This document shows, one piece after another, positions 1 through 5,384 of a DNA stretch of 5,839 nt. Origin of the DNA: JAAYYM01 sp964483155 (GTDB lineage: Bacteria; Bacillota; Clostridia; Lachnospirales; Lachnospiraceae); assembly GCA_964483155.1 (NCBI GenBank), contig CAZAAC010000098.1, positions 1 to 5,839 on the forward strand. Reading direction: 5' to 3'. Below the pieces are notes generated by a model. The model was not told where the DNA came from. It did no database searches and saw only the letters and a program-made list of their open reading frames with translations. Every line of letters begins with the position of its first letter. The stretch's first letter is position 1. The position numbers and the translations under genes are program-made.

Positions 1-407
1 TATATAAGGTTAAGGAACAATATATAATTGACGATATAATATTGTGTGAATATGGCGCAACAGTTGTTGGACTTGAAATGTTACGTGCAGTCAATGAAGA
101 AAATGCTGAAGAGACTAGAAAGATGCAGGTAGTAAAATCAGCGATTAGTACATTATCATTTTCTGAGATGGAAGCAATTACACACATATTTGATGAGCTG
201 GAAGGCAATGAAGGAATACTGGTTGCGAGTAAGATCGCCGACAGAGTTGGAATTACTCGTTCCGTTATTGTCAATGCGCTTAGAAAATTTGAAAGTGCAG
301 GTGTTATTGAGTCAAGATCTTCTGGTATGAAGGGAACATATATAAAGGTACTCAATACTGTGATATTTGATGAAATTGAAAATATGAGACGTAGCAGAAA
401 TTCATAA
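1..407 (+). CDS. codY: CodY, GTP- and branched-chain-amino-acid-sensing global repressor (C-terminal half, 5' end cut)
   Basis: The reading frame is open from base 3 to a TAA at 405-407, giving 134 residues. CodY is about 260 residues, so the N-terminal GAF-type effector domain lies mostly outside the window. No true start is present: the TTG at 42 is an internal Leu codon, because the frame continues upstream with residues typical of CodY (YKVKEQYIIDDILCEYGAT). The C-terminal winged helix-turn-helix is clear from about base 225, with the family signature ASKIADRVGITRSVIVNALR followed by a wing containing GMKGTYIKVLN. In the family, CodY binds an AATTTTCTGAAAATT-like box when GTP and Ile/Leu/Val are plentiful and represses nutrient-scavenging and often motility genes. 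It sits directly upstream of flgB, as in Bacillus subtilis. The identification is very secure. Regulation of the neighbouring flagellar genes by this protein is inference. Confidence 0.97.
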   Translation, partial: YKVKEQYIIDDIILCEYGATVVGLEMLRAVNEENAEETRKMQVVKSAISTLSFSEMEAITHIFDELEGNEGILVASKIADRVGITRSVIVNALRKFESAGVIESRSSGMKGTYIKVLNTVIFDEIENMRRSRNS

Positions 408-419
408 TATGCTAACTTT

Positions 420-458
420 GTAAAGGGAATTACGGAGTAGGTAAAGGGATTTACGGGG
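420..458 (+). repeat. Tandem near-identical 18-bp repeat, 21-bp period
   Basis: Copy 1 is 420-437 (GTAAAGGGAATTACGGAG) and copy 2 is 441-458 (GTAAAGGGATTTACGGGG). They match at 16 of 18 positions and their starts are 21 bp apart, about two helical turns. Copy 2 contains a dyad GTAAA-N4-TTTAC. Copy 1 has the shorter dyad GTAA-N6-TTAC. Copy 2 also provides the 5' arm of the codY terminator, and copy 1 could pair with the same 3' arm through AAAGGGA. It may be a local duplication, a pair of operator-like sites, or two competing RNA arms. The sequence does not decide between these. Confidence 0.7.
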
Positions 459-485
459 CCAACCTGTTTATCCCTTTTTGCTTTA
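443..485 (+). terminator. Rho-independent terminator after codY
   Basis: The outer stem is AAAGGGAT (443-450) paired with ATCCCTTT (470-477). Inside a symmetric TT/TT internal loop (451-452 and 468-469), a second stem ACGGG (453-457) pairs with CCTGT (463-467), with one G-U pair. It closes a five-base loop, GCCAA. The 3' side runs into TTTTT (475-479) and then GCTTTA. The hairpin begins 35 bases after the codY stop. This is the expected place for a codY terminator and suggests flgB is at least partly uncoupled from codY transcription. The T tract is short and partly inside the stem, so termination may be incomplete. Confidence 0.7.
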
Positions 486-569
486 TAAAAGACAAGAAGG
501 TCAAAAAAGTATCGCAATAAGGAAATTGCCACATCATTTTGGAACCACAGATATGGTGGAAAAAATGAA

Positions 570-616
570 AAAAGCACAAGATAGTGTGGTTTTTTTAAAA
601 AAGTCCTTGTGTTTTT
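570..616 (+). terminator. AT-rich hairpin with T-tract arm (possible weak second terminator)
   Basis: CACAAG (575-580) pairs with CTTGTG (606-611). The stem extends through a G-U pair (574/612) and four A-T pairs (570-573 with 613-616), giving about 11 bp. The loop is 25 bases and contains T7A6 (590-602). The 3' arm ends in TTTTT (612-616), but no further T tract follows. The arm overlaps the proposed -35 box of the flgB promoter. It could be a weak terminator for read-through from codY, or simply a by-product of AT-rich promoter DNA. Confidence 0.35.
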
Positions 617-634
617 CTATAAATAATTTATAAT
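590..634 (+). promoter_or_regulatory. Sigma-A-like promoter for the flgB operon, with UP-element-like A/T tract
   Basis: A perfect -10 box TATAAT lies at 629-634. A partial -35 box TTGTGT (607-612, matching TTG of TTGACA) lies 16 bases upstream. The overlapping alternative -10 TAATAT (631-636) would give an 18-base spacer. The run T7A6 at 590-602 falls at about -51 to -39, where UP elements bind the RNA polymerase alpha subunit. The predicted start near 641 leaves an mRNA leader of only about 16 bases that begins with the Shine-Dalgarno sequence. I found no sigma-D/sigma-28 (TAAA ... CCGATA) pattern here. The -10 is good and the -35 is weak, so confidence is moderate. Confidence 0.5.
611..625 (+). 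promoter_or_regulatory. Weak CodY-box-like match between the -35 and -10 of the flgB promoter
   Basis: GTTTTTCTATAAATA matches the known CodY consensus AATTTTCTGAAAATT at 10 of 15 positions, including the core TTTTCT and AAAT. It lies between the two promoter boxes, where a bound repressor would block polymerase. Ten of 15 is a common chance score in DNA this AT-rich, so this is only a candidate operator. Its interest comes from its place, immediately downstream of codY itself. Confidence 0.18.
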
Positions 635-640
635 ATAATA

Positions 641-650
641 AGGTAGGTGA
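641..650 (+). promoter_or_regulatory. Ribosome binding site of flgB
   Basis: AGGTAGGTGA ends six bases before the ATG at 657, and AGGTGA (645-650) pairs well with the 16S rRNA tail. It selects the ATG at 657 over the nearby GTG triplets at 647 and 653, which are in other frames. If the predicted promoter is right, this site forms the extreme 5' end of the mRNA. Confidence 0.75.
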
Positions 651-656
651 TAGTGT

Positions 657-1046
657 ATGATTAATTCAGATATTTTTGATTATGTGAATGTTCTTGACAA
701 AGCAGCAGATGGTGCTTGGTTACGCAATGAAGCAATTTCAAATAACATAGCGAATGTTAATACACCTAATTATAAGAGACAGGATGTGTCATTTGAAGAG
801 GAATTGAAAAATGCGCTTAAAGCAAACAGGTATGAGACACTAGATCAGAAGGTGGCAGATATGAATCTTGACACGATTACGCCAAGAACATATACGGATT
901 CTTCCGAATATTCTTATAGGATGGACGGTAATAATGTTGATATTCAAACTGAGAATGTAGAACTGGCCTCAAATGAGATAAAGTATAATGCATTAATTCA
1001 AAGTATCAGTGGCAAGTTTTCTGATTTGAGGACGGTTATGAAGTAG
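657..1046 (+). CDS. flgB: Flagellar basal-body proximal rod protein FlgB
   Basis: The 129-residue product is the usual length for FlgB, a proximal rod component of the flagellar axial structure exported through the flagellar type III system. The N-terminal rod-family motif is clear at residues 29-41 (NNIANVNTPNYKR). The C-terminal helix, residues about 92-129, begins NNVDIQTENVEL and ends in a segment typical of FlgB (FSDLRTVMK). These two ends form the coiled-coil D0 domain shared by rod, hook and flagellin-like axial proteins. The middle is variable and there is no cleavable signal peptide, as expected for a type III substrate. It is the first gene after the promoter and ends 13 bases before flgC. 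Confidence 0.97.
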   Translation: MINSDIFDYVNVLDKAADGAWLRNEAISNNIANVNTPNYKRQDVSFEEELKNALKANRYETLDQKVADMNLDTITPRTYTDSSEYSYRMDGNNVDIQTENVELASNEIKYNALIQSISGKFSDLRTVMK

Positions 1047-1059
1047 AAAGGATGATTTT

Positions 1060-1503
1060 ATGAGTATATTTAAATCTTTTGGCATAAATGCATCCGGTAT
1101 GACAGCCGAACAATATAGAATGGATATTATTGCACAAAATGTTGCAAATGCCAACACAACAAGGACAGAAGATGGAACACCTTATAGACGAAAAATTACA
1201 ACCTTCACTGAAAAGACAGGGGATAATTCCTTTGGAACAATTTATGCAAGAGCAACAGGACAGGAAGTGGGCGATGGTGTTAAAGTTAGCGGTGTTTATG
1301 AGGATGAAGTAACGGAGATGACAAAAGTATATGATCCGGCACATCCTGACGCTGATGATGATGGATATGTATGGTATCCCAATGTAAATATTGTAACAGA
1401 GATGACAAATATGATTGATTCATCACGTGCTTATGAGGCAAATGCAACGGCATTTACTGCGAGTAAGACGATAGCAATGAAGGGCTTGGAGATAGGGCAG
1501 TAG
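1060..1503 (+). CDS. flgC: Flagellar basal-body proximal rod protein FlgC
   Basis: The 147-residue product is a second rod protein that assembles with FlgB, FlgF and FliE between the MS ring and the distal rod. The rod-family N-terminal motif is at residues 24-45, with AQNVANANT followed by the FlgC-typical RTEDGTPYRRK. The C-terminal D0 helix, about residues 108-147, contains NVNIVTEMTNMIDSSRAYEA, which is highly conserved across the family. The start ATG follows AAAGGA (1047-1052) by seven bases. The short gap after flgB implies cotranscription and probably coupled translation. I see no anomaly in length or composition. Confidence 0.98.
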   Translation: MSIFKSFGINASGMTAEQYRMDIIAQNVANANTTRTEDGTPYRRKITTFTEKTGDNSFGTIYARATGQEVGDGVKVSGVYEDEVTEMTKVYDPAHPDADDDGYVWYPNVNIVTEMTNMIDSSRAYEANATAFTASKTIAMKGLEIGQ

Positions 1504-1520
1504 TCTGAAAGGAGATTCTT

Positions 1521-1835
1521 ATGGATATTACATCTTTATATAGTATCGGGTCAACAGCGATACAGGGTGCAGCCGAAAAAGCATCTACAAGTACGACGGC
1601 AACGGACGATAGTTTTGGAACTTTACTGAACTCAGCTATGAGCAATTTGTCAGAAACAAATGGTTTGATTAATAACCAGGAGGAAGAGCAGATTAAGTTT
1701 GCAATGGGTTTGTCCGAGAACACGCATGATTTATCCATCGCTTCCGCAAAAGCTTCTGCGGCATTACAATATACGGTTGCATTACGCGATAAATTTATAG
1801 AGGCATATAAAGAGATTATGCAGATGCAGATGTAA
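1521..1835 (+). CDS. fliE: Flagellar hook-basal body complex protein FliE
   Basis: The product is 104 residues, the usual FliE length. FliE is the junction between the MS ring and the rod and is among the first proteins exported by the flagellar type III apparatus. The N-terminal third is low in conservation and rich in Ser, Thr and Ala. The family part begins near residue 31 (SFGTLLNSAMSNLSETNGLI) and ends with a helix containing ASAALQYTVALRDKFIEAYK and the closing EIMQMQM, a hallmark of FliE. AAAGGAG (1508-1514) sits six bases before the ATG. It lies 17 bases after flgC and 28 before fliF, in the usual order. Confidence 0.97.
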   Translation: MDITSLYSIGSTAIQGAAEKASTSTTATDDSFGTLLNSAMSNLSETNGLINNQEEEQIKFAMGLSENTHDLSIASAKASAALQYTVALRDKFIEAYKEIMQMQM

Positions 1836-1863
1836 TTAACAGGGGATAAGGGGAACTTATAGA

Positions 1864-3474
1864 ATGCTTGATAGATTGAGGGCAATTCCACAGAAAATAT
1901 TGGACTGGTGGAATAAATTTAACTCAAAACAAAAGACGATTATTATTTCGGTGATTGCAGGTGTTGCATTGACACTTGCGATTTTGACGACTCTTTTAAT
2001 GCAGCCGCAATATGAAACCTTAATTACATGTGAGTCTACAAAAGAAGCTTCAGAAATTACGGCTTTGTTGGAAGAAGATAAAATCGAATTTTTAACAACA
2101 GATGATGGATTAATTATTTCTGTACAGAAGAAGGATATAGCGACGGCAACATTGTTACTGGGTGCCAATAGCTTTCCGGCAGATAGCTATAGTATTGAGA
2201 ATGCTTTGGCAGGCGGATTTTCGACAACAGAAGCAGATAAAACAAAAAGATATAAATTGTATCTGGAATCTTTAATGGAAGAGCAGTTGGAACAGCAGGA
2301 AGCAATTGATGCTGCTTATGTTACGCTTTCTATACCTGATAATGATGGTACGTTATTAGCGAAGGAGCAGGAGTCCTATGCCAGTGTTATGTTAGATATT
2401 AACACAGAGCTTGAGACGGGTGTGGCAGATAATTATGCCAGAAGTGTAGCAACGGCGCTTGGCAATACGACAGTTGATAACATTACGATTATTGATATGG
2501 ATGGCAATTTGCTTTTTTCTGGAATTGATGCGGCGGAATCGGGAGCTTCAAATGTAAATGCTTCTAATCAGATTGCGTTAAAGAAAGAGGCGGAGCGACT
2601 TGTAAAACAGGAAGTTAGTCAGGTACTCTTGGGCACCAATTTGTTTGAAGATGTAAAAGTTGCGCCAAATCTTATTATGGATTTTTCAGCAACGAATCAA
2701 ACAAAGCATAATTACACGCCGGCGGATGGACAGAGTCAGGGTGTTCTTTCTCATGAAAATACATATGAATCAGAAGGTAGCGGTGGCTCTGGTGGGGTTC
2801 CAGGCACTGATACGAATACGGAGACGACATATGTTGTGGAGGATGATACTACATCAAACTATTCCGTGGTGGAAGAGTCGCGAGACTACTTACCAAATGA
2901 AGAAATTATCGACACCTCGATACCTCCTGGATCCATAAAATATGCGGAGTCTTCCATTGCGGTTACAGCATCGCACTATGTTGTTTATAAGGAAGCGGAT
3001 TTAAAGGCGCAAGGTCTCTTAGATGGAATTAGTTTTGATGAGTTTGTTGCAGCTAATAGTGAAAAAGTAAAAAAGGAAGCAGACACTGAATTAATTGCAC
3101 TTGTGTCTAATGCAACAGGCATTCCTGCGGAAAAGATATCAATCATGGCATACGATGTTCCATTATTTCAAGAAAATGAGGGCATTGGAGTCAGCATAGC
3201 TGATGTTTTGCAAATTTCACTAATAGTAATAATTCTTGGATTGCTGGCATTTGTAGTTTTAAGCGGTATGCGCGGTGACAAGAAAAATGCAAAAGCAGAA
3301 GAAGAATTATCAGTTGAGTCATTATTGACCTCTACAAAAGAGCATTCAAGTGTGGAGGATATTGACTTGGAGTCAAAATCTGAAACAAGAATTATGATAG
3401 AAAAATTTGTGGATGAAAATCCAGAAGCAGTAGCGGCATTACTCCGTAACTGGTTAAACGAAGATTGGGGGTAG
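1864..3474 (+). CDS. fliF: Flagellar MS-ring protein FliF
   Basis: The 536-residue protein builds the membrane MS ring, the base for rod, rotor and export gate. The first membrane helix is at about residues 25-45 (IIISVIAGVALTLAILTTLL). The YscJ/FliF-type ring domain follows (roughly 47-225), then a FliF C-domain (about 255-430). A Gly/Ser-rich flexible loop at 303-316 (ESEGSGGSGGVPGT) interrupts the C-domain, as is common in the family. The second membrane helix is at about 449-467. The cytoplasmic tail ends with RIMIEKFVDENPEAVAALLR, the region known to bind the FliG N-terminus. The sequence is acidic and divergent from enteric FliF but complete at both ends. AAGGGGAA (1848-1855) precedes the ATG, and the stop lies seven bases before fliG. 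Confidence 0.97.
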   Translation: MLDRLRAIPQKILDWWNKFNSKQKTIIISVIAGVALTLAILTTLLMQPQYETLITCESTKEASEITALLEEDKIEFLTTDDGLIISVQKKDIATATLLLGANSFPADSYSIENALAGGFSTTEADKTKRYKLYLESLMEEQLEQQEAIDAAYVTLSIPDNDGTLLAKEQESYASVMLDINTELETGVADNYARSVATALGNTTVDNITIIDMDGNLLFSGIDAAESGASNVNASNQIALKKEAERLVKQEVSQVLLGTNLFEDVKVAPNLIMDFSATNQTKHNYTPADGQSQGVLSHENTYESEGSGGSGGVPGTDTNTETTYVVEDDTTSNYSVVEESRDYLPNEEIIDTSIPPGSIKYAESSIAVTASHYVVYKEADLKAQGLLDGISFDEFVAANSEKVKKEADTELIALVSNATGIPAEKISIMAYDVPLFQENEGIGVSIADVLQISLIVIILGLLAFVVLSGMRGDKKNAKAEEELSVESLLTSTKEHSSVEDIDLESKSETRIMIEKFVDENPEAVAALLRNWLNEDWG

Positions 3475-3481
3475 GCTAAGC

Positions 3482-4504
3482 ATGGCGGCAAGAGGAACAG
3501 TAAATACTAATATTTCCGGTGTGCAAAAAGCAGCAGTGTTATTGATTGCTTTAGGCCCGGAACGCTCAGCGACTATTTTCAAACATTTAAAAGAAGAAGA
3601 AATAGAAGAACTTACACTTGAGATTGCAAACACAAGAAGCGTCACACCGCAACTCAAGGAATCTGTTATTGACGAGTTCTATGAAGTGTGCCTTGCACAA
3701 CAATACATCGCAGAAGGCGGCATTGGCTATGCAAAGGAGCTACTTGAGAAAGCACTTGGCGCAGAGAAGGCATTAGATGTGATTGGAAAACTTACGGCAT
3801 CATTACAGGTGCGACCGTTTGAGTTTGTTAGAAAAACAGAAGCATCACAGTTATTTAACTTTATTCAGGACGAACATCCGCAGACGATAGCTTTGATTTT
3901 GGCATACTTAAGCCCTTCTCAAGCGGCACTTATTATATCGGCGTTGCCGCCTGACCGACAGGCAGACGTAGCAAAGCGTGTTGCATTGATGGACAGAACA
4001 TCTCCAGAGGTAATCAAGGAAGTTGAGAAGGTATTAGAATCAAAATTATCTTCACTTGTCAATCAGGATTATACAATTATTGGTGGTGTTGATGCGGTTG
4101 TCGAGATGCTGAATACGGTTGACCGAAGCACAGAGAAACATATTATGGAAATGCTTGAAATTGATGAGCCTGAATTAGCTGATGAAATCAGAAAGAAAAT
4201 GTTTGTATTTGAAGATGTGTTGCTTCTTGATGATCGAGCAATTCAGAGAGTTCTTCGTGATGTTGATAATAGTGACCTTGCAATGGCCCTTAAGGCTTCT
4301 AACGAGCAGGTGCAAACGGCCATCTTTAATAACCTATCTAAGCGCCTAGCTGTTATGATTAAAGAAGATATGGAATTCATGGGACCTGTCCGTATGAAGG
4401 ATGTAGAAGAGGCACAACAAAAGATTGTTAATACAATCAGGCGTCTTGAGGATTCTGCTGAAATTGTAATCTCCAGAGGCGGAGGTGACGAGATTGTTGT
4501 CTAG
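3482..4504 (+). CDS. fliG: Flagellar motor switch protein FliG
   Basis: The 340-residue product matches the family length. FliG sits on the cytoplasmic face of the MS ring, generates torque against the MotA stator and switches rotation direction. The N-terminal domain (KAAVLLIALGPERSA, about 15-30) binds FliF. The EHPQ motif of the middle domain is at residues 131-134. The C-terminal torque domain starts at MFVF (240-243), followed by DDRAIQRVLRDVD (250-262) with the conserved charged residues that contact the stator, then GPVRMKDVEEAQQ. The tail ends RGGGDEIVV. Those Gly codons also form the Shine-Dalgarno sequence of fliH. The ribosome binding site is G-rich (GGGGGTAGG, 3467-3475) and lies in the end of fliF, so translation is likely coupled. 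Confidence 0.98.
   Translation: MAARGTVNTNISGVQKAAVLLIALGPERSATIFKHLKEEEIEELTLEIANTRSVTPQLKESVIDEFYEVCLAQQYIAEGGIGYAKELLEKALGAEKALDVIGKLTASLQVRPFEFVRKTEASQLFNFIQDEHPQTIALILAYLSPSQAALIISALPPDRQADVAKRVALMDRTSPEVIKEVEKVLESKLSSLVNQDYTIIGGVDAVVEMLNTVDRSTEKHIMEMLEIDEPELADEIRKKMFVFEDVLLLDDRAIQRVLRDVDNSDLAMALKASNEQVQTAIFNNLSKRLAVMIKEDMEFMGPVRMKDVEEAQQKIVNTIRRLEDSAEIVISRGGGDEIVV
4481..4488 (+). promoter_or_regulatory. Ribosome binding site of fliH inside the fliG coding region
   Basis: GGAGGTGA is a near-perfect anti-16S match. It is five bases before a TTG at 4494 and eight before a TTG at 4497. The GTG at 4485 lies within the site itself and cannot be its start. The site is made by FliG's Gly-Gly-Asp codons near its C-terminus. 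Confidence 0.7.
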
Positions 4505-5381
4505 TAATTTGGTGAAATCAAATTATATTGCATATGATGAGCAGATGGGAGCCCGTGTAATTGACTCCAATAAATTGATTGAGGCAAAAATACAGCAATT
4601 GATACAGCATATGGAGGATGATTCTGCAGAAAGTCTTCCTTCAGAATTAGTCGAAGATCTTGATGCTAGTCAGGTGGCAAGGTTACTGGGTGAAGATGTT
4701 GATGTGCAGGATAGTACTGATAAAAGCGGCATGGCGCGTTCAATAGCACAGCAGGCAACAGCTGAAGCCAAAGAAATTGAAGCAGGCGCACATGAGAAGG
4801 CAGAAGCAATTTTAGCAGATGCAAAACAGGAAGCAAAAAACATTGTAAATACAGCAATTGCTGAAGCAGAAGAAATCAAAAAAAAAGCAGTAAAAGAAGG
4901 CCATGGTGACGGCTATAAAGTAGGATATGCTGAAGCAATGCAAAAGAATACGCAAATTGAAAAGCAATTGCAGGAACAGCAAGAGCAATTAATAAAAGAG
5001 TATCACAATAAAATGGAAGAGCTAGAACCCTTGTTTGTAGATACCCTGACAGGCATTTACGAGCATATTTTCAATATACAGTTTGCTGACAACAAAGATA
5101 TTGTTTTTCATTTAATTCAGGATGCTGTGCGTAAAATCGAAGGGAGTAAAGACTTTATTATTCGCGTTTCCAAAGACGATTATGGTTATGTAAGTATGCA
5201 GAAAAAGGTGTTGCTTGCCGGTGTGGCGCATGCGGGAAACGTGGAAATAATAGAAGATATTACGATGGAGAGTGGTCAGTGTATGATAGAAACCGGTGGT
5301 GGAATATTCGATTGCGGACTGGGAACACAATTGGCTGGTCTAACGAAGGAATTGAAACTGTTGTCATATAAAAAGGAATAA
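4494..5381 (+). CDS. fliH: Flagellar assembly protein FliH (export ATPase stalk/regulator)
   Basis: FliH dimerises, holds the FliI ATPase at the export gate and C-ring, and restrains its activity. It resembles the peripheral stalk of F/V-type ATPases. With the TTG start at 4494 the protein has 295 residues. A GTG at 4485 would give 298 but lies within the Shine-Dalgarno sequence, and the first in-frame ATG (4545) has no such site. The frame overlaps fliG by 11 bases. An Ala/Glu/Lys-rich coiled coil spans roughly residues 80-135 (AKEIEAGAHEKAEAI and onward). The FliH glycine-repeat signature GHGDGYKVGY is at 136-145. The C-terminal globular domain, expected to bind FliI, contains ESGQCMIETGGGIFDCGLGT. 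A run of nine A (4878-4886) encodes Lys-Lys-Lys. Assignment rests on the signature, the architecture and the place before fliI. Confidence 0.93.
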   Translation: MLSSNLVKSNYIAYDEQMGARVIDSNKLIEAKIQQLIQHMEDDSAESLPSELVEDLDASQVARLLGEDVDVQDSTDKSGMARSIAQQATAEAKEIEAGAHEKAEAILADAKQEAKNIVNTAIAEAEEIKKKAVKEGHGDGYKVGYAEAMQKNTQIEKQLQEQQEQLIKEYHNKMEELEPLFVDTLTGIYEHIFNIQFADNKDIVFHLIQDAVRKIEGSKDFIIRVSKDDYGYVSMQKKVLLAGVAHAGNVEIIEDITMESGQCMIETGGGIFDCGLGTQLAGLTKELKLLSYKKE

Positions 5382-5384
5382 AAA

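Noticed and set aside
161..176. CodY-box-like stretch inside codY (around CATTTTCTGAGATGG), and another at the end of flgB (AGTTTTCTGATTTGA)
   Set aside because: Both lie in conserved coding sequence away from any promoter, and the second half of each site matches poorly.
514..530. Inverted repeat GCAAT-N6-ATTGC, and on the - strand a TGGCAA ... TTGC pattern resembling a sigma-54 promoter
   Set aside because: The TGGCA and TTGC blocks are three bases too far apart for sigma-54 and the pattern points away from flgB. The 5-bp stem is too short to stand out from chance.
408..656. Possible cyclic-di-GMP or other riboswitch ahead of the flagellar operon
   Set aside because: I could not find the conserved GEMM core or any other aptamer core I know. 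The predicted transcript start near 641 would also leave no room for one in the main operon mRNA.
1036..1344. Open frame of 102 codons on the - strand across flgC, with similar ones at 1454-1891, 1857-2168, 3168-3491 and 5478-5672
   Set aside because: All are antisense to clearly conserved flagellar genes, lack convincing ribosome binding sites, and encode unconvincing Cys-, Ser- or Leu-rich sequence.
1744..1761. Hairpin CCGCA-N8-TGCGG inside fliE
   Set aside because: It has no following T tract and lies in the conserved Ala/Ser-rich helix, whose repeated GCN/TCN codons explain the symmetry.
2778..2806. Gly/Ser-rich stretch in fliF that could suggest a fusion linker or insertion
   Set aside because: A flexible Gly-rich loop at this point is common in FliF proteins, and the frame and flanking domains are intact.
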